From Liolophura sinensis (lineage: Eukaryota; Mollusca; Polyplacophora; Chitonida; Chitonidae), in assembly GCF_032854445.1 (NCBI RefSeq), contig NC_088302.1, forward strand, positions 1 through 64,000: 64,000 bases of DNA, written 5' to 3'. The notes under the pieces were generated by a model. That model ran no database searches. It was not told the DNA's origin and saw nothing but the letters and a program-made list of their open reading frames with translations. Positions 60,201 through 64,000 of the stretch are shown here, piece after piece (positions within the stretch are counted from its first letter, which is position 1; each line of letters starts with the position of its first letter). A program made the position numbers and the translations under genes.

Positions 60201-62963
60201 AGACTGATTGGTTGTGCACACATGGTAATGGTCTGGGAATACTGCAGACTGATTGGTTGTGCACACATGGTAATTGTCTGGGAATACTGCAGACTGATTG
60301 GTTGTGCACACATGGTAATGATCTGGCAATACTTCTGATTGGTTGATTGTGCAAATATGTTAATGGTCTGGGAATACTGCAGACTGATTGGTTGTGCACA
60401 CATGGTAATGGTCTGAGAATACTGCAGACTGATTGGTTGTGCACACATGGTAATAGTCTGGGAATACTGCAGACTGATTGATTGTGCACACATGGTAATG
60501 GTCTGGGAATACTGCAGACTGACTGGTTGATTGTGCACACATATGGCCAGACATCTAATCATAACAATTTCAGGTTAGTATGACATCCAAACAATTCAAG
60601 AAGATATTGGACTGTAGACATTTGCAGATGGTATAAATGACATCACAGATCTTGAGCAACAACAGCGTACATCATTTACAAGTTGTTGACTTCGAACATT
60701 ATAAACTCTTTGTCTCTTTTTGATCTGTTGATCACTTCCGTAGGTTTTGTTGTTGTTGTTCTGTTTATACGCGTATAACATTCTCCACGTGTGCTATCAT
60801 ACAGGTAGGAATAATAAAGTACATGGCAGAAAGCCTATGTATAGAAACACAATGTTGAGAAGATGATTGGAGACAGTTGTTTGTGAAGGGCATGACATCA
60901 CAGAATAACCCCATAATAAAGTCAATGAATGCATAAGCATCTTTAAAGTTGTGCTTCAACTGGCCAGATTTCATAACTACAGTAAAAAAAATTACTCTGT
61001 GAATTTTAACAGAAAGTCTGTTGTCTGAGTGATGCTAGTCAATTATCTGTCATATTCAACATAATACTCTGTCGTATTCAACATATTACCCTGTTAGCCT
61101 AATATAATCTTGTTGAATTAATACAATATGTCTACCATCACTCAGACAACAGACTCTGTTAAAATTAACAGATGATTTTTCCAGTGTATCACAGAGCAGT
61201 TTTGCAGATAGAGCAGAGTAGACATGACTCATATTTACCGTATTATTCATATTGCCATATGTCATGGTTTCACTACCTATCGGATAATTAACTGTAATAA
61301 TGAACTCGCTTATTTGTAGGATTTAATTTAAAGTTGGCACAAGACCAGTTTAGGGTAAACGTCAACTTTTTTATATATAAACTTCGCTGAATAACCCTAA
61401 CCGTAACCCAATATATAGTCACATAAACTAATAAGCTCTAGTATACGGAGCCGTAAAAGTGACAGGGTGAAAAAAATTTTGGAACCGAAATCTTTCTTTT
61501 AACTACCCACTTTTAAAGTTGGGCCCCGTAGTTCAAAAGCCGGGGGCCCGACTTAAATGACCAATCACATATGCAATGCTAGGGATACGCTATAATCTCA
61601 TATATATACAGGGATCTACTGCCTGATCGTCAGTGCCATTATGCTTTTTGCAAATTATTCTTTCTCAAAATATCCTTTTAGACGACGAGGAACGTCAACA
61701 TAATCTCGATTTATAGCGGTATAACCTCCCACAAAACAGTCAACCAAATAATACACTCATATAGACGGTAAGATTCCAACTTACAATGCCGTCTTCATAC
61801 ATGTCCACATGTGACACAAAGCTGTAGCCTTTGGTCCTGTAACGCATATCTGTAAGTGGAAATGTTTTCCAGCAACCTGCGGATGGTCTCTGTCCGGTTT
61901 CCTCCCACCATAATGCTGGCCGCCGTCGTATAAATGAAATATTCTTGAGTACGGCGTAAAACATCAATCAAATAAATAAATAAATATAACGCATATTTCG
62001 CCTTAGCTACACCCTGGCCGGATACGTAAACGTATTCGAAAGGAGTCTCACATTTAGCTGATGTAACTGAGGTTGAAAAAAGTCAACCTAATAAGGCCGG
62101 GGGGGGGGATGCTGTATGTTGTATTTTACTTTTATTTAGTGCATATATGACTCTTGAAATCTGTTTTTAATAAGCTATCTTGCTGGTAATGGGAATTGCG
62201 TTGCGCGCCTAAAAGGTGTCGGTCGATAGCATCGCCATTTCTATACAGACCTAGCTATACAGACCTAGACCAGACCTAGTCTCTCGTCCAGCAGAGACGT
62301 ATATGTACATGTGGGTCACAAGCACTGCAGCGTGACAGCTGAGAATGATGTTCTTAAACAGATTGGAACTGACCTGTGTAGGCGATCAATCCCATTGTAA
62401 TCCTTGTTTTTTACTTAAGTTATTTATCTCATGGTTAGACCCTAGTAAAAATAAGTAGTTATTAGTAAGGGATGCTTGTCTGTGGTTGTCATATTGACTG
62501 TTTGATGGCAAAAGACCTGTGATTAAGTAGGGGACCGGACAACGATCCAACTTTTAAACTCGAGTTTTAAACTCCGAGTTTACATAAAAGATTTTCTCTT
62601 CCAAAAGAAATTTTTATTCACCATGTCATTTGTTTTTCTAATCTTCTGTTTGAATAGTTGTTTTTATTCAGACTCAGTCCAGACACTAATTTCCATTTAG
62701 ACCAAGGATGGTGTCAAAAAGACATATTTACCGCCTCACCTAGACCGGCTAACATCTTTAGTCACGCATTCTCTCGTTCGTATGGAAATTCCAAATCCGC
62801 ACGTTTTCGTACAACTTGACCATTCCATCCAGTTCGTCCATCTTACAGATTCTGCTCCATTTTGAATTTGAAAAGCATTCACGGTGCTTGGATAAAGTTT
62901 TCGCGTGTCACCAAGTTTACCCATGTGGCGTGGGTGATGCTCGTCGTACGCATGGCCTCTTTC
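40834..62963 (-). CDS. ADAMTS-like secreted matrix protein (5' partial, 14 exons, 1124 residues seen)
   Basis: Exons on the minus strand: 62963-62740, 59449-59371, 58573-58471, 55939-55809, 50268-50064, 49680-49508, 49300-47995, 47581-47452, 45118-44914, 44610-44434, 44232-44059, 43437-43252, 41506-41353, 40961-40834. Lengths sum to 3375 and every junction agrees in phase. Domain order: TSR1 (residues 42-104), Cys-rich module (105-179), spacer (180 to about 325), basic low-complexity linker (about 326-715), TSR2-TSR7 (about 718-1082) and PLAC (1083-1119). There is no metalloprotease, disintegrin or Kunitz domain, so it is not an ADAMTS enzyme or a typical papilin. The order, with an insert between spacer and TSR2, seven TSRs and PLAC, is closest to the ADAMTSL2/ADAMTSL6 (THSD4) type. 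Family members act outside the cell on microfibrils and matrix, and this role is inferred. Five of the seven TSRs have the O-fucosylation motif C-x-x-S/T-C-x-x-G, and TSR1 has overlapping WxxW C-mannosylation motifs. The signal peptide must be encoded upstream, off the right edge. Confidence 0.93.
41353..41506 (-). CDS. ADAMTSL exon 13: TSR7
   Basis: CSASCGTGYRTREVKC opens the exon; CNVHSC closes the repeat and THKPT leads into PLAC. The acceptor is CATGTACAG and the donor ACAG|GTGAAC, phase 1. It keeps the O-fucose motif. The preceding exon supplies the N-terminal W (WYMKDWGQ). Confidence 0.92.
41645..43018. repeat. 31-bp minisatellite, about 43 copies, in ADAMTSL intron 12
   Basis: The unit is GACATTGACCTGAAGTGAGT followed by ATACACAATGA. 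On the minus strand every unit contains TTCAGGTCAAT. I found no convincing match to the flanking exons. Larger periods are visible (AAACATGGACCCCAAGTGGG occurs twice). It fills most of the intron. Confidence 0.95.
43252..43437 (-). CDS. ADAMTSL exon 12: TSR6
   Basis: The acceptor CTGGTAG is followed by TGTAACTCCACTTGTGGC. The frame reads CNSTCGVGVQRRDVLCMKK, then SVRSCENLPRCRPEWYM and DWGQ at the donor CAG|GTAAAA. It is 62 codons in phase 0. CNSTCG also contains an N-glycosylation sequon (NST). Confidence 0.9.
44059..44232 (-). CDS. ADAMTSL exon 11: TSR5 (GC-AG donor)
   Basis: CSAACGEGKQERKIHCAG, then CRQFHKPDKERSCKTDIPCG and KWFTGPWFK, in 58 codons. The junction to exon 12 requires the exon to end AAG|GCAAGC, a GC-type 5' splice site with otherwise ideal consensus; no usable GT is near in the right phase. 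This TSR lacks Ser/Thr at the O-fucose position. Confidence 0.88.
44434..44610 (-). CDS. ADAMTSL exon 10: TSR4
   Basis: The acceptor GATATTTCAG leads to CSALCGKGERTRDVVCQA, then CSRRGRKPSQREVCDLGSCG and WFYTQWPEH at the donor CAT|GTAAGA. It is 59 codons in phase 0. Leu replaces the O-fucosylated residue. Confidence 0.92.
44914..45118 (-). CDS. ADAMTSL exon 9: TSR3
   Basis: With two bases from exon 8 the frame reads GWHVTEWGGCSASCDTG, then VQRREVMCKRKLSAGVN and CGEQSCFLWVPGNWTR at the donor CGG|GTAAAC. It has sequons NIT and NWT. The acceptor GATTGAAG is weak in pyrimidines. The phase fit with exon 8 is exact. Confidence 0.9.
45620..47490. repeat. 50-bp minisatellite derived from TSR2 exon end plus its 5' splice site, about 37 copies
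   Basis: Plus-strand unit: GGACAGGGGGCTTCCTTACA, GATGACTGTGTGAGTTCCAC, TTACCCGACT. On the minus strand each unit reads CTCACACAGTCATCTGTAAG, GAAGCCCCCTGTCCAGTCGG, GTAAGTGGAA. Compare the real exon 8 end: CTCACATAGTCATCTGTAAT, GAAGCCCCGTGTCCGGCTGG, GTAAGTGAAA. Each copy therefore carries about 35 coding bases (VICKEAPCPV) and the splice donor. The array fills 1.9 of the 2.3 kb of intron 8, next to its source exon. Three units at 46009-46158 are identical, so it is still homogenising. Confidence 0.93.
47452..47581 (-). CDS. ADAMTSL exon 8: second half of TSR2
   Basis: The acceptor CAAATTCTCAG leads into GATATCAGGAAAC. The frame continues G-YQETIIICVKRSSQAVV, then DENCEYTARPETHIVICNEA and PCPAG at the donor GG|GTAAGT, phase 2. 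It supplies the last four cysteines of TSR2. Its 3' end is the template of the adjacent 50-bp array, so which of the many GTAAGT copies is used cannot be told from sequence; the first gives the exact phase for exon 9. Confidence 0.9.
47820..47935 (-). repeat. Interspersed repeat family C copy
   Basis: TCGACAGTCTGATAGCTGGT, AATTGACACACGTAACAGC and TAAGGTTTTATTCTATCTGT match the copies at 21.7 kb and 50.6 kb in the same orientation. It lies in ADAMTSL intron 7. Confidence 0.7.
47995..49300 (-). CDS. ADAMTSL exon 7: end of spacer, long basic linker, start of TSR2
   Basis: The acceptor GTTGTAG opens ILYYNRNPGIRYQYSVPK, the last strand of the spacer. About 390 residues rich in Arg, Ser, Gln, Thr, His and Tyr follow, with almost no hydrophobic clusters and no cysteine. 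Near the end DIRDFNSILSG and YSWKISGLTDCTASCGG start TSR2; the donor is GGAG|GTAAGA, phase 1. At 1306 bp it is far larger than the other exons. Residues about 499-607 form 8-residue repeats (RQTDSRY). The linker is probably extended and exposed; RGHETSTV and many Arg pairs could be protease sites (inference). Confidence 0.92.
48395..48720 (-). repeat. In-frame coding minisatellite (24-bp units) in the ADAMTSL linker
   Basis: Minus-strand units encode RQTDSYLP, QTDSRFRP, RQTSSPYR, RQTPSPH, RQTDSRYHP, RQTGSRYNP and RQTDSRYY with an 8-residue period. All length changes are multiples of three, so the reading frame is kept, unlike the intronic arrays. Confidence 0.85.
49508..49680 (-). CDS. ADAMTSL exon 6: spacer, second part
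   Basis: With one base from exon 5 it reads AMKTSGNKYILNGPQGLSS, then GEYFAAGTKFTYHKNQEG and GPTSEPIEIQ, typical spacer strands (NGxxxLSxxGxyxxaGtxf.Y; GPtxEPieI). The acceptor is TCTATTCAG and the donor ACAG|GTACCG, phase 0. Confidence 0.92.
50064..50268 (-). CDS. ADAMTSL exon 5: end of Cys-rich module, start of spacer
   Basis: KVGCDGIVGSYAVLDACGQ, then CKGDNSSCNIISGT and TVLRIPTGAASINVTEV match the conserved VGCD...D.CGxCxGDnssC and IPxGAxxInVxE motifs of ADAMTS and ADAMTSL spacers. The acceptor is TATTCCCAG and the donor TTAG|GTAATA. Sequons NSS and NVT are present. Confidence 0.95.
50378..50605 (-). mobile_element. SINE-A copy in ADAMTSL intron 4
   Basis: Plus coordinates: TTGGTGTTTTATCCCTTACT, TCAAAAATATTCACTTATAC, GAAACTCACAACCATCCGCG, GAAGCCAGCATGCACTGGAC, and the B-box-like TTGAACTCAC. 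The A-box end is replaced by a family C repeat at about 50590. Confidence 0.85.
50590..50735 (-). repeat. Interspersed repeat family C copy
   Basis: GCAAATGGTCACACATAAAC, GGAGTGTAATTCGGCCTCTG, GTCAGTTTACCTTAG and GTGTAAATGTTTAAAAGTAG correspond to the 21.7-kb copy. It is joined directly to the SINE head, so the SINE may have inserted into it or the pair moved together. Confidence 0.7.
50760..51115. repeat. Minisatellite of about 42 bp, 8 copies
   Basis: The unit is GACTTTCACACAGATAGCAC followed by CCAAAGTTATGCGGAAATCA CT. It lies in ADAMTSL intron 4. I see no match to the flanking exons. Confidence 0.92.
51222..51294. repeat. (TA)n microsatellite, about 36 units
   Basis: A pure TA run immediately upstream of the Penelope-like element. 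Some PLEs are flanked by, or target, such simple repeats, so this could be the insertion site (inference). Confidence 0.97.
51345..53700 (+). mobile_element. Penelope-like element, degenerate, antisense in ADAMTSL intron 4
   Basis: An upstream coiled-coil-like part (SETQREIKRDLEIKKLRTE) is followed by a region with PLE motifs: KVINLSSVILTHVDINELK, then DIREFSRRLRTSEL, then IIIKEADKRKAVAVMDKS. The reverse transcriptase keeps FYGFPKVRKS, SPTQRLSHIVDILLRPFIAH, the GTKMVPVYTILVMGCLE block and the catalytic WKRYLDDCF (YLDD). It ends FTDIHRKPTDAQLYLHFSSN and IPYSLARRTCTI. Stops and frameshifts split it (52458, 53086, 53392). No GIY-YIG endonuclease is recognisable after 53640. Confidence 0.9.
52021..53635 (+). 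pseudogene. Penelope-like reverse transcriptase, broken into four frames
   Basis: The pieces are 52021-52458 (N-terminal conserved region), 52604-53086 (RT fingers with GFPK and PTQRLSH), 53132-53392 (palm with YLDD) and 53405-53635 (thumb, KPTDAQLYLH). The palm motif that normally carries the first Asp (DVxxLYTNIP) is degraded (ATFDAAIHHW). It is not functional. It is a domesticated-looking relative of telomerase only at family level, and no host use is suggested. Confidence 0.9.
54630..54725 (+). repeat. Interspersed repeat family C copy
   Basis: GGAGGCCGTACTTCACCGCT, TACGTGTGACCATGTGTCAA and ATGTCATGGCTGCTTTAG match the core. The upstream 54400-54480 (CCCGAGGCCTAGTCCATTTG) also matches 21090-21120, so this copy extends about 330 bp. 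Confidence 0.75.
54686..55017 (+). pseudogene. Secreted-protein-like ORF, frameshifted, unrecognised
   Basis: The ATG at 54686 gives MAALVLISTLQFFIRFLECS, a signal-peptide-like start, then IYAKFGVAIHQDHIDSG and PCDPHTFADLYLFT before a stop at 54896. In another frame just after it, INFTFVNSYVNEFWRYSG and KGDHSFQAQHISSGF continue to a stop at 55016. The composition is protein-like (FTFVNS, WRYSG resemble an Ig or lectin strand pattern), but I cannot name a family. It begins inside a family C repeat, so it may be part of a repeated gene fragment. Confidence 0.35.
55809..55939 (-). CDS. ADAMTSL exon 4: Cys-rich module
   Basis: KGQCELTCRAKGFRFYARL, then AATVADGTPCVPGDEDLC and IAGLCK. This is the family hallmark, C.L.C.A.G..F...L...V.DGTPC followed by LCI.G.C. 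The acceptor is ATAATTTCAG and the donor AAG|GTAATA; phases 1 and 0. It has no methionine, so ORF scans do not show it. Confidence 0.95.
56335..57240. repeat. 27-bp minisatellite, about 33 copies, in ADAMTSL intron 3
   Basis: The unit is AGTAAAGTGTGTCAGATATC followed by ACCCTGT. The period is a multiple of three and gives VKCVRYHPV or KVCQISPCS frames up to 190 codons, which are artefacts. On the minus strand units contain ACTACAGGG, acceptor-like, but without match to exon 4. Confidence 0.95.
58471..58573 (-). CDS. ADAMTSL exon 3: end of TSR1 and Cys-rich start
   Basis: LCPTGIPASRESQCSEFN, then HKAFMGRQYKWEPFIN. It supplies the last TSR1 cysteine (C103) and the conserved RxxQCxxFN...Y.W.PF motif of ADAMTSL. 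The acceptor is GTTTTCAG and the donor AACC|GTAAGT, phase 1. Not found by ORF scans because it has no start. Confidence 0.93.
58868..59412. repeat. 45-bp minisatellite derived from TSR1 exon end plus its 5' splice site, 12 copies
   Basis: The plus-strand unit is AACATACCTGAGTAATACAT, GTCCGAATCTCCTTGATACA, ACATC. On the minus strand each reads AAGGAGATCCGAACCTGTAA, TACTCAG, GTATGTTGATGTTG, that is the last 27 coding bases of exon 2 (KEIRTCNTQ) plus the donor GTATGT and intron start. The copy nearest 59371-59400 is the exon itself. Several copies keep an intact CAG|GTATGT. It occupies most of intron 2. Confidence 0.93.
59371..59449 (-). CDS. ADAMTSL exon 2: TSR1 middle
   Basis: The acceptor TGTACTACAG opens (S)DLVNSADEHSRGCLGV, then YKEIRTCNTQ at the donor CAG|GTATGT. 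At 79 bp, phase 2 to 0, it adds C88 and C98 of TSR1. The 3' end seeds the neighbouring array. Confidence 0.9.
60010..60545. repeat. 45-bp minisatellite, 12 copies, in ADAMTSL intron 1
   Basis: The unit is GATTGGTTGTGCACACATGG, TAATGGTCTGGGAATACTGC, AGACT. Two copies at 60049 and 60329 share the variant TGGCAATACTTCTGATTGG, showing a block duplication of about 280 bp. Multiples of three again give long spurious frames on both strands. Confidence 0.95.
60980..61186. mobile_element. MITE with long terminal inverted repeats
   Basis: The 5' end CAGTAAAAAAAATTACTCTG and the region GAATTTTAACAG and GTCTGTTGTCTGAGTGATG are mirrored at the 3' end as CATCACTCAGACAACAGAC, CTGTTAAAATTAACAG and TTTTTCCAGTG. 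The arms are about 53 bp, total 207 bp, flanked by TA on both sides (60978-60979, 61187-61188). There is no coding capacity. A TA target suggests mobilisation by a Tc1/mariner-type enzyme. It lies in ADAMTSL intron 1. Confidence 0.9.
61783..61842 (-). pseudogene. Possible degenerate duplicate of the ADAMTSL Cys-rich exon
   Basis: On the minus strand an acceptor-like TATGCGTTACAG precedes a frame TKGYSFVSHVDMYEDGI ending at a strong donor ATT|GTAAGT. It resembles AKGFRFYARLAATVADGT of exon 4 (KG, F, DG shared; one residue shorter; Tyr where Cys144 is expected). It lies in intron 1, out of domain order. The similarity is short, so the call is tentative. Confidence 0.35.
61850..61986 (+). mobile_element. 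5'-truncated SINE-A with 10-bp target duplication
   Basis: The target duplication TAACGCATAT is at 61840-61849 and 61987-61996. The body is TTTTCCAGCAACCTGCGGAT, CCGGTTTCCTCCCACCATAA, GTACGGCGTAAAACATCAAT and a tail (AAAT)n. It inserted next to the acceptor of the possible duplicate exon and restored the AG because the duplicated target contains it. Confidence 0.95.
62740..62963 (-). CDS. ADAMTSL exon 1 of those visible: N-terminal flank and TSR1 start
   Basis: The acceptor TTCTTTCTATTACACCAG opens a continuous frame ERGHAYDEHHPRHMGKLG, and RWTNWMEWSSCTKTCGFG begins TSR1 at residue 41. The donor is CTAG|GTGAGG, phase 2. At 224 bp it is consistent with phase 0 entry. The Met at 62924 is probably internal, because a good acceptor lies upstream and no signal peptide is present. 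WTNWMEW gives overlapping WxxW and CTKTCGFG the O-fucose site. Confidence 0.88.
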
Positions 62964-63095
62964 CTGGTGTAATAGAAAGAATAATTATTAGAGAAATACA
63001 GGTATGGCGTAAATGAGCACAAACTCTGACTATACATATGGTAATTTAATGAAATATGCTTTACATGTAACATTCATTTCCCAATAATACCAGAC

Positions 63096-63685
63096 ATGGC
63101 TGTACATCTGCCGCCGTGCATGGTTGTACATCTGCCGCCGTGCATGGTTGTCCATCTGCCGCCGTGCATGGTTGTACATCTGCCGCCGTGCACGTTTGTC
63201 CATCTGCCGCCGTGCATGGTTGTATATCTGCAGCCGTGCATGGTTGTATATCTGCCGCCCTGCATGGTTGTCCATCTGCCGCCGTGCATGATTGTACATC
63301 TGTCCCCGTGCATGGTTCCTACATTCGCCGTCGTGCATGGCTGCTATATCGTCTGTCGGGCATGGTTCCTACATCCGCCATCGTGCATGGGTGCTACATC
63401 TGCCGCCGTGCATGGTTCCTACATTCCCCGTCGTGCATGGTTGCTACATCCTCTGTCGTGCATGACTGCTACATCTGCCGCCGTGCATGGTTGTACATCC
63501 GCCGCCGTACATGGTTGTACATCTGCCGCCGTGCATGCTTGTTACATTCATGTGCATGACCGCTACATCTGCCGCTGTGCATTGTTCCTACATCCGCCTT
63601 CGTTCATGGTTCCTACATTCGCCGTCGTGCATGGTTCCTACATTCGCCGTCGTGCATGGCTGCTACATGCGCCAATTATCCTTGT
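63096..63685. repeat. 24-bp minisatellite, about 24 copies
   Basis: The unit is CGCCGTGCATGGTTGTACAT CTGC, with a second variant GGTTCCTACATTCGCCGTCG. It lies in the intron upstream of the first visible ADAMTSL exon. Period-driven ORFs (HLPPCMVV, TIMHGGRW) reach 203 codons. Confidence 0.95.
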
Positions 63686-63694
63686 GAGGGTCAT

Positions 63695-64000
63695 TCCCTT
63701 GCAATAGTCTTCGTCGGGCTCACAATCATTCCCCTTAAAAAGTCTTGATCTGGCTCTCACAAGCATTCCCTTAAAACAGTTTGGTCGGGTTCTCAGAAAC
63801 ATTCCCTTATAAAAGTATTGGTCGGGCTCTCACAATAGCCTTGGTCGGGTTCTCACAATCATTCCCTTACAATAGCCTTGGTTGGTACCTCGCAGCCATT
63901 CTTTTGCAACAGTCTTCGTCGGGTTCTCACAATCATTCCCTTACATAAGTCTTGGTGGGGCTCTCACAATCATTCTGTTCAATAGGTCTTGGTCGTGCTC
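63695..64000. repeat. Minisatellite of about 36 bp, 8 or more copies, running off the edge
   Basis: The unit is AGTCTTGGTCGGGCTCTCAC AATCATTCCCTTACAAT with indels. It abuts the 24-bp array with almost no spacer, though the two units are unrelated. Confidence 0.92.

Noticed and set aside
61394-61412. Telomere-like CCCTAACCGTAACCC
   Set aside because: Only two or three degenerate units, with no array.
63096-63707. 203-codon plus ORF with HLPPCMVV repeats
   Set aside because: It is a frame of the 24-bp array; the opposite strand is equally open.

Overview
This is animal nuclear DNA with no prokaryotic gene organisation. Short exons with matching splice phases sit in introns that carry SINEs, Tc1/mariner elements, a Penelope-like element and an unusual load of minisatellites. 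The commonest SINE has a tRNA-like head and a 3' part ending in a CGGCGTAAAACACCAATCAAATAAATA-type tail; I remember this as a molluscan SINE type, so the source is probably a marine mollusc or a close lophotrochozoan. That assignment comes from memory, not from a search.

Two host genes can be reconstructed, both on the minus strand. (1) 62963 to 40834: fourteen exons of a secreted ADAMTS-like (ADAMTSL) matrix protein. Every splice phase agrees, giving a 1124-residue open frame: TSR1, Cys-rich module, spacer, a roughly 390-residue basic Arg/Ser/Gln/Thr-rich linker, TSR2 to TSR7, and a C-terminal PLAC domain with a stop codon. The signal-peptide exon must lie beyond the right edge. (2) 10399 to 4037: five exons covering TM1 to TM5 of a rhodopsin-class (peptide-receptor-like) GPCR. 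Splice sites are preserved, but inferred one-base indels have removed the TM3 cysteine and shifted the ERYIAICHP segment, so it looks like a decaying gene. TM6 and TM7 are not visible.

Layout: 430-1782 is a decayed Jockey-type non-LTR element, cut off in its endonuclease by a 34-bp array (1795-2990). 3478-10400 is the GPCR locus with its arrays. 10.7-23.3 kb is intergenic, with arrays, SINE copies and small repeat families. 23771-25244 is a Tc1 element with exact 31-bp terminal inverted repeats (TIRs) and a broken transposase. 25.2-31.4 kb is mostly unannotated, with SINE-B copies. 31440-33940 is a 78-bp array. 37104-38508 is a second, older Tc1 element. 40.8-63 kb is the ADAMTSL gene, with an antisense Penelope-like element in its largest intron. 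63.1-64.0 kb is two abutting arrays.

The most interesting signal is that three minisatellites are built from the splice junctions of the genes they sit in. The 50-bp array at 45620-47490 repeats the end of the TSR2 exon plus its 5' splice site. The 45-bp array at 58868-59412 repeats the end of the TSR1 exon plus its 5' splice site. The 39/66-bp array at 7568-8222 repeats the polypyrimidine/AG end of the intron before the GPCR TM4 exon. A partial exon-plus-intron duplication near 9.6 kb and a possible degenerate exon copy near 61.8 kb fit the same tendency. Tandem arrays make up roughly a quarter of the window.
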